This document shows, one piece after another, positions 1-11,313 of a DNA stretch of 64,000 nt (its first letter is position 1; each line of letters starts with the position of its first letter). The notes under the pieces are model-generated. The model was not told where the DNA came from. It did not search any database and worked only from the letters and a program-made list of their open reading frames with translations. Position numbers and translations under genes: made by a program. The DNA comes from Lepus europaeus (lineage: Eukaryota; Chordata; Mammalia; Lagomorpha; Leporidae): contig NC_084844.1 in assembly GCF_033115175.1 (NCBI RefSeq), forward strand, positions 31,095,885 through 31,159,884, written 5' to 3'.

Positions 1-233
1 CTAATGCACCTAGGAAAGCAGTTGAAGATGGCCCAAGAGTTTGGACCCCTGCACCACGTGAGAGACCCAGAAGAAGCTCCTAGCTCCTGGTTTCAGGCTG
101 GCCCGGGCCTGGCTGTAGTGGCCATTTGTGGAGTGAATCAGCTCATAAAAGATCTCTCACTCTCTCTGTCTCTTTTCCCCCCTCCCCCCCCGTAACTCTG
201 CCTTTAAAATAGATAAATAAATCTTTAAAACAA
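1..233 (+). mobile_element. C-SINE, cut by the window edge
   Basis: The 3' two thirds of a C repeat: the 'ggcccaagagtttggacccctgc' region, the CT-rich stretch and an AATAAATCTTT tail. The tRNA-like head lies outside the window. Confidence 0.85.
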
Positions 234-239
234 ACAAGC

Positions 240-425
240 AAGCAAAAGATAGGCGAATGAGAGAAGAGCAAGAGTGAGGGAGATCTCTCATCCACTGGTT
301 CACTCCACAAATGTTCACAACAGGTAAGCCTGGGCCAGGCTGAAGCTAGAGACCAGGATCTCAATCCAGGATTCCAACATGCCCCAGGCCACTTGCCCCT
401 GCAATCCTTTTAGTCTGTGATCTAG
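240..425 (-). mobile_element. Old C-SINE fragment
   Basis: The reverse strand reads like the middle of a C repeat, with the 'catccactggttcactcc' segment. It has no clear tail and is diverged. Confidence 0.5.
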
Positions 426-1192
426 GTGAAATTTGAGATAGTCTGTTTGACATTCATATAGCAAGCTATTGGGTATGTGAACCTAACCATGCCACTCCCC
501 AGGGTTAAAGCACGTTCATGGTTCCCCTTCATCAAAACTCTAGAACTTATAAAATCTGTCTTTGTGTTTCCTATGCCACAGCATAGCACCTGTGCATATT
601 TAGCCTTCCAGTCCACATTTCTCAAGGAGGAGTGTACTGCTATACACTTGGTCCCCTCTACCGCTCCATAAGCTGTGACTGTGGACACACCTGTGAACAT
701 CTCTGTGCCTCTATACCTCTCATTTGGAAAAGGAGGATGAGAACAGCTGCCTAGCTTCTGTGGGTTGTTTCATGGATGGAATGAGAGTGGATGGGTGAAA
801 GTGTCAAGTACAATAAAAAAGCTGGCTAAGGCAGCTTGCTCTAAAGAATGCTGCTTCCATATTGGCATTCTCTGTGCACAAAGTCTGGATGACAATGAAA
901 GTTCAGGTCTTTCCAAAGATTTTAACCCTGGAGAATGGTATCTGCAGGGTTTCTTTAATGTGAAACATAAATACAGGAAGTCTTATTGAAAATGACTGAA
1001 TTTCCAGTATGGAATAAGGCTGACACAATTACGAAGCAGTTGTGTCACATATACTGCTATCCAACACACTATGGATACTCTCATGACAATCTCCGTTATG
1101 ACTTCTGACAGAGGTCTTTGGGAGCTTTCTTTTTTGTAAGCCCGTCTGATTGTCTGTGTCTTCTTGGGGCTGACAGTGCATTCTTTTCATTT
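426..1192. other. Unassigned intergenic sequence
   Basis: No gene, RNA gene or clear repeat is recognised. The open frames are short and lack family signatures. Confidence 0.5.
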
Positions 1193-1497
1193 AGATGTAC
1201 TGATTTTACTTGAAAGACAGGATTACAGAAAGAGGGAGAAAGAACGTCCATCTGCTGGTTCATTCCCCAAATGGCCACAATGACAAGGACTGGGTCCTGT
1301 CAAAGTCAGGAGCCTGGAACCCCACTGGAATCTCCTATGTTGATGGCAGGGTCCCAGGAACTTAGGCCATCTTCTACTACATTTCCAGGCACAATAGCAG
1401 AGAGTTGGATCAGAAGTGGAGCAGCCGGGACTCGAACCGGCAGTCACATGGGATTGCAGATGGCAGCTTAACCCACTGCAGCACAATGCTGGTCCCC
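1193..1497 (-). mobile_element. C-SINE, antisense
   Basis: Tail side first ('ttacttgaaagacaggatta'), then 'catctgctggttcattcccc', ending in the head 'cactgcagcacaatgctgg'. Confidence 0.8.
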
Positions 1498-2226
1498 AAT
1501 TCATTCTTTGCACACTGCTCTTCTCTGGTTCTTTTTTGCTCTGAACTGGGACAACTGGCTGCTTTCTTGCTTCCTGACCTTTAACATCGGCAATAGGAAG
1601 TAAGCAGGTTTAATACATGCAACTGCCCCGAATTCACCTTAGCAGGCAATCTCATCCCCTTGCTTGGTTATCTTGTAAGAATTGTGCCTTTGGAATACAT
1701 GAAATCTGTTCTTTTTATATTCATAAAATTTGTTAAAAGAGGAGGTTGTCTCCTCTAACGCACTGTAGAATGCCTCTCCAGTTGTTTATTGCCTGGCTTT
1801 CTCTTGCTTGTTTGCCTGTTTTACGACTTCCTTTTACACTCTGGGCATTCCATGCCTGTGGCCTCTGTGCTCTCGCAGCTCTGCGGTAGGCTGATTTATA
1901 GATCTCCCTCCTTCTTTTGAGCAGCAAGAATTAGTTTCCAGACCAAGTGCAGCTAAGAAGGACCCTTGTTGCATGGAAATGTGGACTTGATACTCTGATG
2001 GAGTGCCACCATCAACCCCCCCTCTTGCTGCAGCTGGCCGGGGCTTTCCCGTTAACCATTTCATGCCCCAAACCGGCTGACTCCAAGAGCACTTACAAAT
2101 CAAAACATTCTATACAGACCTATCAAAAAGCCCCAGGCACCCAGGAGGGTATTCCAAACGTTGGTGGAATTAAAAGATAAGCTTATTTTGGTGCAATATG
2201 TTTAAAACTCCATGCATTGGAGAGAG
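1498..2226. other. Unassigned intergenic sequence
   Basis: No recognisable gene. Short overlapping frames on both strands around 1830-2180 have no family signature. Confidence 0.45.
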
Positions 2227-2342
2227 GGCTCAAAAATTCATGAAAAACCACTTATTACAAAAATGCTATGCATGGCTTCCAAAAAAATTTTGCAGTAAAA
2301 TGAGCTAATGTTTTAATTCCATTTTCCATGAGTTTTCTGCAG
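2227..2342 (+). mobile_element. MITE-like palindromic element, copy A
   Basis: The left arm 'caaaaattcatgaaaaacc' and right arm 'ttccattttccatgagtttt' are imperfect inverted repeats. The core 'atgctatgcatggcttcc' matches the core of copies B and C. No coding capacity. Confidence 0.6.
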
Positions 2343-2834
2343 TCACCTCATGTACTCCGAGGGCTGCAGGGGTGCTTGGAAATCATCTAACCGAGCTCTT
2401 TTGTTTTAAACCTGAGATATATTGAAGGCTGAAGAGGTTAAGTGACTCACTCATTATTATTTTCTTTGCAGTTTCTGACTATCTCCGAAGCCAACCTGAA
2501 TCATTCCACCGCTTTTAAAATGCAACACAGCTAATCTTTATTTTCCAGCATTCACGAGCTTCTCTTTAAGTTTAAAATAATAAGTTTCTTTCAGCACAAG
2601 CCTAGGGATATTTCCTCTGAACGAGGTGATAGATGTTGTTTTTAAAGTAGTGAGTCCTGTGAATCTAGTGCTATCTTGGCAGAAGGTTCAGAAAGATGAA
2701 CAGGTTTTTGTTTTTTGTTCCTTTTTGATTTTTTAAAAAATCCTCCATAAGCAATGAAACATTTTCTCATGCAAATTGGAAATAGCTCTATTTTTTCCTA
2801 ATGTTTTTTCTTACATTAAGAAAGGAGTTGCTCA

Positions 2835-3142
2835 GGGCCAGTGCTGTGGCATAGTGGGTAAAGCTGGCATCCCATCCCCAGTCCCAGCTGCTCTACTTCC
2901 CACCCAGCTCTCTGCTATGGCCTGGGAAAGCACTGGAGGATGGCCCAACTCCTTGGGCCCCTGCACCCATATGGGAGACCTGGAGGAAGCTCCTGGCTCC
3001 TGACTTTGGATCAGCTCAGCTCTGGCTGTTGTGGCCGTCTGGTGAGTGAACCACCAGATCTCTCTCTCTCTCTCTCTCTGCCTCTACCTCTGCCTCTCTG
3101 TAACTCTGCCCTTCAAATAAATAAATAAATCTTTAAAAATAA
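2835..3142 (+). mobile_element. C-SINE, full length, with target duplication
   Basis: It has a 'ggccagtgctgtggcatag' head, a CT-rich 3' part and an AAATAAATAAATAAATC tail. Flanking duplications aaggagttgctca (2822-2834) and aaggaattgctca (3143-3155) differ at one base. Confidence 0.9.
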
Positions 3143-3155
3143 AAGGAATTGCTCA

Positions 3156-4089
3156 AGCAGATCGCCTGGATTTGCTGGTTTGAATTCTGTCATTGAGAAA
3201 ATTTATACCTCTCACTCACCAATAAACATTTTCTATTTGAGTCTTAAACTTGTGACTTGCATGTCCTTGTCTAATAGTTTACCTGAAGAGTTCAACAAGG
3301 GTTTTATTGTGAGGCTTCTCAGCCTGTTGCTGATCAAAAACAGGGGTCTCTTAAGGGCTCAAATTAGTACAAAAGGGAGGAGGGGTGTAGTGGAAGCTAA
3401 CATAGGATCATAAATTTCTGTTTGGTTCCACAAGTACTTAAACAAGAAGATAACTCATCCACAACCCTAATTATTTCTTAAAGGAACTTGAAGGATAAAA
3501 GCAAATTATTAGGATATGCTTTTATTTTTTACATTTTGAATGAACCTTTGGAATTTGAATTTGGAATTTGAAAATTTGGAATTTGAAAATCACCCAATCT
3601 AGATTAAATACACCAGGAAGAAGAGATCTGAAATACAAATGTGTGTATAAAGTCAAATTCTATTTAAAATTTAAAAAACGGTGAAGGCTAACGTTCTTTG
3701 ATTTGTATTGACATTACATATTTCTCAGACTGTGTGGGATCTCAGTGAGCCCAAGGTGCTCTCTACATGGGAAGCTTTCCAGATTCCTAGACAAAGAGCG
3801 TGGTGGAATCAGTACCATGTACCCAGGTGCGCATGAGAATCCCTAACTTAGCCACCCTCCACAAGTCACGTAGTTTGCTTGCTTTTTCACCTTTAAGAGA
3901 AAGATGTATTTTGTAGTAGGTTGAATGAAATTAAAAAAGAAAACATTTAATGAACTAAAAAGTGATGTGTAGCTGTTCGATTTTTTCAGAAGCTCCAAGC
4001 TATGTGAACATTTTCTCTAACCAAAACTTTCTCTAATGCCCAGGTGCGGTGTTTAAAATGTGAATCATTTGTTTTCCTTCTTTAAAAAG
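3156..4089. other. Unassigned AT-rich intergenic sequence
   Basis: Nothing gene-like is seen. A small local repetition of 'ggaatttgaa' occurs near 3550-3590. Confidence 0.45.
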
Positions 4090-4412
4090 CAGCCTGGGTA
4101 GGCATTTGGCTCTGCTGTTAAGCTGTACCCCTGGACACCCACAGCTCTTATTAGAGTGCCTGAGTTTGAGTCCCAACACTGCTTTCTATTCCAATTGGTG
4201 GCTAATGTATACCCTAAGAGGTAGCAGGTGATTTATCAAGTATTTGGGTCTCTGTCAGCCCCATGAGAGACTTGGATGGAGTTCCAGACTCCAGCCTGGC
4301 CAAACCCCAGCTGTTATGGGATTCTGTGGGAGTGAGCCTGCAGATAGAAGATCTTTCTCCACTTGTCTCTGGCCCCCTCTCTATCTCTCTGCCTTTCAAA
4401 TAAGTAAAGATA
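4090..4412 (+). mobile_element. Old, diverged C-SINE
   Basis: Recognised by 'gtttgagtcccaacactgc', 'tgggtctctgtcagcccc' and the final 'tctctgcctttcaaataagt'. The head is strongly changed, so this is an older copy. Confidence 0.6.
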
Positions 4413-5195
4413 GTAATAATTTTAGAAGCACCCTTATCAAGGCTGTACCTATCTGTTTACATTTGATGAAAATCAGGCATTTTATATAGGATGCTACAGT
4501 TTATAAAATATAATATATGTCAATGTCTGGCAAAAAATAGGCTCTCGATCATATTTATCCCTTTATCTACTAAAAGTGCATGTTTTGACTCTCCAGATAA
4601 TATAACGCTGAATATTTGCAATATAAATGAAATCTAAGCTGAACCTATGCTCCTGTGATCTTTTAGACATTTTTTGGCTAGATGAGTGAAAGAGAAATCA
4701 AAATAACTAAGCTTTATGAAACCTCTCAACCTAGCTATGTACCAGTTACTCCCAGCCACTTCCTTCTGTTGCTCCTCTGCGCCCTCTACTGGCTTTAAGT
4801 CTGTATTGAATTAACAAATAAAACTTCAACAAGATCAGGAACTCCCCCAACCTGTGTTGTAAGGGACACAAATTGCCAATTTAAAGAACGATGGTGTCTT
4901 ATTTTTTTCTTTTTGAATGACACCAGGAACAACTAGGCATTGTGTTTAAAAAAAAGGTATAAAATGAGTAAATATAAGTAGAAAATAAAACTTACATGTT
5001 AACAGGAGTTTCAATAGAATTATCAATACATGCTCTATCTTCAATCTATAATATGGGCATCATAATTCTTAAAAAGCAGGACTATACTGTATAATAGTTT
5101 TTCAAGCTTGCTCATTTAGTACTAACCGTATATGACAAACTCTTTCCACATCAATTAATGGGTTCACATTGAGTCTGTTGAATTTTCTGTTTTCA
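4413..5195. other. Unassigned AT-rich intergenic sequence
   Basis: No gene or assignable repeat is seen. Confidence 0.45.
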
Positions 5196-5507
5196 TCACT
5201 GTGGCATAGCGGGTTAAGCTTCTGCCACAAGGCAAGCATCCCATATGGGTGCTGGTTTGAGTCTCAGCTGCTCCACTTCCAATTCAGCTCTTTGCTAATG
5301 GCCTAGGAAAGCAGCAGAGGATGGCCCAAGTGTATGGGCCCTGCACCCACATGGGAGACCCAGATGAAGTACCTGGCTCCTGTTCAACTCAGTCCTACCC
5401 ATTACGACCATTTGGGCAGTGAATCAGTGTATGGAAGATCTCTCTCTAACTCTCTCTCTCTAACTCTGCCTTTCAAATAAATATATACATCTTTTTTAAA
5501 AAAAAAA
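5196..5507 (+). mobile_element. C-SINE, full length
   Basis: Head 'cactgtggcatagcgggtta' to tail 'cctttcaaataaatatatac'. About 40 bases before an antisense copy, so the pair forms an inverted repeat. Confidence 0.88.
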
Positions 5508-5548
5508 AGTCTACTGAATTAATTTTCTCATTGCTATCTTTCTTTTCT

Positions 5549-5880
5549 TTTTTTTTTTTTAAAGATTTATCTATTTATTTAAAGGCAGAGTTACCAAAAG
5601 GCAGAGGCAGAGAGACAGAGAGAAAAAGAGAGAGAGGTCTTCCAACCACTGGTTCGCTCCCTGAATGGCTGCAATGGCTGCAGCTGCACTGATACAAAGC
5701 CTCCGGGTCTCCCACATGGGTATAGGGGCATAAGTATTTGCGCCATCTTCCATTGCTTTCCCAGGTGGATTAGCAGGGGGCTGGATCTGAAGTGGAGCAC
5801 CCAGGACTCAAACCTTTGTCCATATGGGATGCTAGCATCACAGGTAGTAGCTTAACCCACTGCACCAAAACACTGGCCCC
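5549..5880 (-). mobile_element. C-SINE, antisense, full length
   Basis: Starts with a T-run and 'aaagatttatctatttattt' and ends 'cactgcaccaaaacactggc' before cccc. Complementary partner of the copy at 5196-5507. Confidence 0.88.
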
Positions 5881-5979
5881 ATGTCCTAACTTCTTCATGG
5901 AAACATGTTAGAAGTTAGAACCAATACTGATAATACTCAACTAATATTTGGAACTAAAAGTGATCCATCAGTACTCAGA

Positions 5980-5982
<3 letters not shown>

Positions 5983-6037
<55 letters not shown>

Positions 6038-6090
6038 TTACATACATATACACACACACATATATATATACACACACACATGCACACAAA
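5983..6090. repeat. Compound microsatellite (TC)n(TA)n(CA)n
   Basis: About 16 TC units are followed directly by about 10 TA units, then interrupted TA/CA repeats. Short frames of repeated serine-leucine and tyrosine-isoleucine over it are artefacts. Confidence 0.95.
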
Positions 6091-6099
6091 CACTATATT

Positions 6100-7002
6100 G
6101 TCAAATATTTCTATGTCTTCTTCTGTTTTATGTAATGCTTATCCTTCTCTATTAAATTACATTAAATATATTTATCATAAAGAGTGAATACTTTTAAATA
6201 ATTTGAAATTTTTTTCTCAAGAAGATTCAAGAATATCTTTACAGTAATGAGGAAGGGAAATTTTGAATATATGACAATAAGGAAAAAAGATAAGAAGTCC
6301 TAACCCAGGAGATTTAGTCCATACCTAGTACAAATCCCAGGAGAGGAAATTTAATACAGAGAACACCAGCAAAGCTGAAGCAACAGAAGAAAATTTTGAA
6401 CTAAAGAAATATTTGAGTTTGACACTGTATGTGCTCAGGTGCATCCAAGCAAAATTCTTGAGTGTCAAAGACAGATCAAACTTTCTTACAGGAATAGAGA
6501 ATTTCCAAAGAGAACAAATGGTATACTCTAGAGAAAGGAACAGAAATCAAGCCATTTCCCCCAAAGTTAAATGCCATGCGGTGAGTGTTTGCAGAATTCT
6601 GAGCTTGAGTCAAAATTAAGAATTCAAGAATGGTGAAGAACAGCTTAAAAGTACACAAAGTGGGCCCTGAAATCATGCTTTTAAAACATTTTACAAATCT
6701 AAAAATATTCTTTAAAGAGAAGATGCCTGTTTTAAACCACATTATCATCATCCAAGTTTTTACTCCAAAATAGTATCAGCCAATCCAGTAAATGGCAGAG
6801 GTTAGTGAGAGAAAGTAGAAACTCACTCTACTTATTTTTCAGAAGGAATGTCATTAATAATTATGGTTTTTTTCTTACTAGTACACATGATATATGCATT
6901 CAAAAACCCAAAGGGAACAATTAGTAGGATTTTTTTTTTTTATCTCTTGTCTCACTTTAGTTTTCCTTGTTTTGAAAGATGGGCATAAAAGGCTGTATGT
7001 CT
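6100..7002. other. Unassigned AT-rich intergenic sequence
   Basis: This lies downstream of the TC/TA/CA microsatellite. Opposed short frames at 6413-6751 have no recognisable domain. Confidence 0.45.
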
Positions 7003-7540
7003 TCTGTTTTAGCTATTTATTACTGCCTAACAAACCACCCCAAATCTTAGTAGCTTAAAAGCACATTCATTGTTTACTTTTTCTTGTGAATCTGTAATCT
7101 AGGTGGGGCTCATAGCCCATCTCTGCTCCAGGCAGTGTTGGCCTGGGAGGCTCAGCCAGGTTTGGAGGGGGTGAGCTGGGGGACCCACCTGCTAGATGAC
7201 CCTCTCAGGTGGCTAGCAAGTGAGAAGTTTAGCCAGGGCTGTGGGCCAGGACCTCTGGACTCCCTCTAAGATACCTTCTTCATAGGCTGCTGGGGCTTCC
7301 TCATGTCATGGTGTCTGGGTCCTGAGAAAGAAAGTCCCCAAAGAAACCTTGTGTGGCCCAGTGCTGGAGGCCACAGAACATCACTTCTGATGCAGGCAGA
7401 AGCCCACCCCAATGCAAGCGGAAGACACAAACTCTATATTTAGTGGGAGGTGGGTTAACATTCTGTGATGATTTTGTGGGATGAAAAAGTTCATTGTGGC
7501 CATTTTGAGGAAACCTGACTAGTCCACATTCATATTACTA
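7003..7540 (+). repeat. Ancient interspersed repeat fragment
   Basis: The opening 'ttattactgcctaacaaacc' followed by 'accccaaatcttagtagctt' resembles a widespread old eutherian repeat that I recall but cannot name with confidence. The similarity fades after about 7450. Confidence 0.4.
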
Positions 7541-7774
7541 AAGGAGAAAAACATTTCTAAGTCCTCAAGATGAGGACAATTGGTGAAAATGGGATTAAAA
7601 GGAAAGTTTATTTTTTGCAAAAACAAAATTTGAAATCACTGCAACTTTAAAAGATTTAATGCAGAGAAATAAAGGAAACAGGTGCAATGGTATACATTTT
7701 AAATTAACTTTCTGAAGATCTCATATGTGCTCTTATATAGGTTAGTAGTTATGAGAAGTGGGGAGGATAAGAAA

Positions 7775-7975
7775 GATCTGGATTTGAATTCTGTTGGTAA
7801 TATTTACTTTCTGTGTGTCTATGGACATTTCAGTCCTCTTAAGCTGCCTTTTCAATGGAAATATGATACATAATTCATAGAGTTGACTATTTCTAAGAAG
7901 ATAATGTACTTGGAAAACAGCACAGTCCCTGGCACACATTAAGCTGTCCATAAATGATCATTTATTGAAAGACAG
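7775..7975 (+). repeat. MIR-like relic
   Basis: The order of motifs fits MIR: 'gatttgaattctg', a later 'tttcaatggaaatatgatac', then 'agtccctggcacacattaag'. Diverged. Confidence 0.5.
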
Positions 7976-7979
7976 GATG

Positions 7980-9127
7980 ACTCACTGTTCTAGATGTTAC
8001 AGCCCAGTGATTTTCAAGTTTGTTTTTAGTAGTAGAACCCTTTGCTGCAGAACTTCAATATAGAGACCCACAACCATCAAGCACTAACTTTGAAGCAAGG
8101 GGGAGGAGTTTGGGGCTCTACCTGGTAACTTCTCTGTGTCCTACCCTGGTGCCAGGGGCATCTTCTCAGATACTCTGAGAAGCACTGTTCTAGCCCATAT
8201 GATAACAAGAGGAAGAGAAATAATTGATACATGCTCCACTAAGGACAATCAGAGAGCAGTGCTAGAAAGCCATGAGCAGTTATGTGTTTGCTCTTTTATC
8301 GTTTTCCTCCTGCTCCTGCCAGAGTCTGGATCCAATCTCAAGTGGTGTCAGTTGTTATACAGGGCACCAAAGAAGAGGCTGAAACAGTGAAAAATGAGAG
8401 GGGAAAGGTGCTAGGGTTGCAGTGTCCATGGCAGGAACACTTCAGCTAGTGCCTGATTGAAGAGCGTAGGGAGAGCAGGTGAGGCAGGGACCACCCAGGG
8501 AGAGCAGGTGAGGCAGGGACCACCCAGGGAGAGCAGGTGAGGCAGGGACCACCCCATGGGCAATGTGTGGAAACCCTGGGCATGCCCGGAAGCTCCAGAA
8601 CAGCAGATCCAGTGTCCAGGTCAGGGTCCAGAGCGGAAGATAAGGAAGGAGATGCAGGCGGGAGCTGGTTATAGGACACAGGACTTTACACACCCGGATG
8701 AGGAGTTAGAATTGTATTAAATCCGTGTGAAGCTCTCCAAAGGTTGTCAGGAAGGGAGCTTCGTGATCTCCTTACTGTCCTAATTCAGCGCTCCCTGTCT
8801 CTGTGTGTGGGGCGTGGATTTCAGCAGGGATGGTCAGAGGTCCCTGAGACGTCAGGGCAACAGTGACAGTGGGCATGCAGATAGGAAGAGGTGAACAAAT
8901 TCAGTTGTGGGCAACGAACGTGGCAGAAATTGCTGATAAAGCAAATACAGGATTTGAAGGAAAGCGAGAAATTGATCATCCAACTTCTAAACAAATCTGA
9001 CTTGTGCTCAGGGACACACAACCTCAGGGAGAGAGGAAGTAGAAGGAACACTAACGGGTTCTTTTCCTGCATGGAACTGACCCAGTCTACTAAAGCCACC
9101 CAGGGCATTGTCTACCTTCCCAGAGGA
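7980..9127. other. Unassigned intergenic sequence with a 29-bp minisatellite
   Basis: Apart from the 29-bp triplet repeat at 8468-8554, nothing could be assigned. A 143-codon frame at 8891-9322 runs into an antisense SINE and is not treated as a gene. Confidence 0.45.
8468..8554. repeat. 29-bp minisatellite, three perfect units
   Basis: Units 8468-8496, 8497-8525 and 8526-8554 are identical. Each begins agggagagcaggtgaggc. The repeat lies in otherwise unassigned intergenic DNA. Confidence 0.95.
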
Positions 9128-9347
9128 ACACAGCCAGAATTCTGGCAGAGGCTGGGAGCCAGGAGCTTCCTCTGGGTCTCCATGTGGGTGCAGCGGCCTA
9201 AGCACTTGGGCCATCCTCGCTGCTTTCTCAGATGCAATAGTGGGGAGCTGGATCAGAAATGGAGCCACCGAGTCTCAAACTGGAGCCCAGATGGGATGCC
9301 AGCATCACAGGCAGTGGCTTAGCCCGCTACACCACAATGCCAGCCCC
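9128..9347 (-). mobile_element. C-SINE, antisense, tail end missing
   Basis: Begins inside the element at 'aggctgggagccaggagctt' and ends with the head 'ctacaccacaatgccagccc'. The A-rich tail is absent. Confidence 0.8.
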
Positions 9348-9597
9348 AAAGCCATTAAATTTCATACTGAAGGAGCATTGAGATACTGCTTGTAATTTAT
9401 TCTATCTGTTCATGTACTCGTTTTTTTATTCATGTATAACTGGGTATATGAGTAAATAAGAGAGTGAGTTAAAGATGAAATCTAAATCTTCTTCCAGTAT
9501 ATAGTTTCCAATATAAAGTATATAGTTTTCTGGCCATAATGGTTCATAAAAAGTTTTTTTTTTAAGATTTAAGATCTTTAAAAATATAATTGGGTTA

Positions 9598-9935
9598 GAA
9601 ATTGTGGTGTGGCAGGTAAAGTTGCTACCTGCAGTGCCAACATCCCATATGGGCGCCGGTTCTAGTCCTGGCTGCTATACTTCCAACCAAGCTCCCTGCT
9701 ACTGTGCCTGGGAAAGCAGTAGAGGATGGCCCAAGTGCTTGGGCCCCTGCACCCACATATCAGACCCAGATGAACCTCCTGGCTTCTGACTTCAGCCTAG
9801 CCCAGCTCTGGCCATTTGTGAGCATCTGGGGAGTGAACCAGTGGGTGGAAGGTCTCTCTCTCTCTCCCACCCACCTGCACCCCACAGAGTCTATAACTCT
9901 GCCTTTCAAATAAATAAAATAAATTTTTAAAAAAC
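9598..9935 (+). mobile_element. C-SINE, full length
   Basis: Head 'attgtggtgtggcaggtaaa', body 'gccggttctagtcctggctg', tail 'cctttcaaataaataaaata'. Confidence 0.85.
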
Positions 9936-10017
9936 CCCAGAAATTGTGTTCACTGCTTCATGTCTATAAATCCTACACCATCCTAGGTGACCTCAAGAAG
10001 AGAAAGTTGGATCTAGA

Positions 10018-10215
10018 TTCACACAGAGCTGACTTCAAATCCTGGCTCTGTGCTTGTCCTACCCACCTGACCTTGGGCAGGTGACTTCACTTCTGTAAGC
10101 CTCAGTTTGGTCACGTAGAAGCTACAGATGAGAACAGAACAGATTTCAGACTCGTGTTGCAGGGATTAAACTGGAACAGTTAACACAGTTTCTGGTTCAC
10201 CATGAGTACTTGGCA
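10018..10215 (+). repeat. MIR element
   Basis: Clear MIR core order: 'tcaaatcctggctctgtgct', 'ctgaccttgggcaggtgact', 'ctgtaagcctcagtttggtc'. It ends near 'gagtacttggcac'. Confidence 0.7.
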
Positions 10216-10247
10216 CACTTAAACTTGTGAACTTGTATTAACAGTCT

Positions 10248-10309
10248 TTTTTTTTTTTAAAGATTTACTTATTTATTTGAAAGTCAGAGTTACACACAGA
10301 GAGAAGAAG

Positions 10310-10353
<44 letters not shown>

Positions 10354-10949
10354 CTTCCATCTGCTGCTTTACTCCCCAGTTGGCTGCAATGGCCGGAGCT
10401 GCGCCGATCCAAAGCCAGGAGCCAGGAGCTTTTTCCAGGTCTCCCATGTGGGTACAGGGGCCCAAGGACTTGGCCATCTTCTACTGCTTTCCCAGGCCAA
10501 AGCAGAGAGCTGGATCAGAAGTAGAGCAGCCGGCGCCGTGGCTCACTAGGCTAATCCTCCTCCTTGCAGCGCCGACACACTGGGTTCTAGTCCCGGTAGG
10601 GGTGCCGGATTCTGTCCCAGTTGCCCTCTTCCAGGCCAGCTCTCTGATGTGGCCAGGGAGTGAAGTGGAGGATGGCCCAAGTGCTTGGGCCCTGTACCCC
10701 AAGGGAGACCAGGAGAAGCACCTGGCTCCTGCCTTCAGATCAGCGTGGTGCGCCGGCCGCAGCGCTCCAGCCGCCATGGCCATTGGAGGATGAACCAACG
10801 GAAAAAAAGGAAGACCCTTTCTCTCTGTCTCTCTCTCTCTCACTGTCCACTCTGCCTGTCAAAAAAATAAATAAATTTTAAAAAAAAGTAAAGCAGCTGG
10901 GACTTGAACCAGCGCCCATGTGGGATGCCGACGCTACAGGTACCAGCCC
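10248..10949 (-). mobile_element. C-SINE, antisense, split by a younger SINE
   Basis: The tail-to-middle part is 10248-10530 and the head part is 10898-10949 ('gggacttgaaccagcgccca' to 'taccagcccc'). The interruption is the + strand SINE at 10531-10885. The tail half carries a long (GA)n tract. Confidence 0.88.
10531..10885 (+). mobile_element. Class 1 C-SINE inserted in an older SINE
   Basis: Head 'ggctcactaggctaatcctc', B-box-like 'gggttctagtcccgg', tail 'ctgtcaaaaaaataaataaa'. Target duplications aagtagagcagc (10519-10530) and aagtaaagcagc (10886-10897) match the host SINE. Confidence 0.92.
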
Positions 10950-10965
10950 CTTATTAGTCTTACAA

Positions 10966-11280
10966 ACCGGTGCCATGGCTCACTAGGCTAATCCTCCGCC
11001 TGCGGCACTGGCACCCCAGGTTCTAGTCCTGGTTGGGGTGCTGGTTTCTGTCCCAGTTGCTCCTCTTCCAGTCCAGCTCTTGCTGTGGCCTGGGAGTGCA
11101 GTGGAGGATGGCCCAAAGCCCTGCATGGGAGACCAGGAGAAGCACCTGGCTCCTGGCTTTGGATTGGCACAGTGCACCAGCCACAGCATGCTGGCTGTAG
11201 CGGACACTTGGGGGGTGAACCAACGGCAAAAGGAAGACCTTTCTCTCTGTCTCTCTCTCACTGTCTAACTCTACCTGTCA

Positions 11281-11312
<32 letters not shown>
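10966..11312 (+). mobile_element. Class 1 C-SINE with pure poly(A) tail
   Basis: Head 'ggctcactaggctaatcctc' and body as in the copy at 10531. The tail is 31 uninterrupted A (11282-11312), unlike the usual ATAAA tails, which suggests a recent insertion. Confidence 0.9.

Positions 11313-11313
<1 letters not shown>

Noticed and set aside
1-2200. Possible TMEM100 exon, the recalled neighbour upstream of PCTP in human
   Set aside because: No frame in the window resembles the TMEM100 protein; a non-coding 5' exon cannot be recognised from sequence alone.
8891-9322. 143-codon + strand frame
   Set aside because: Its second half is an antisense C-SINE and the first half lacks any family signal.
10380-10843. 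Overlapping 120-137 codon frames on both strands
   Set aside because: All lie in the nested C-SINEs; GC-rich SINE bodies regularly give such frames.
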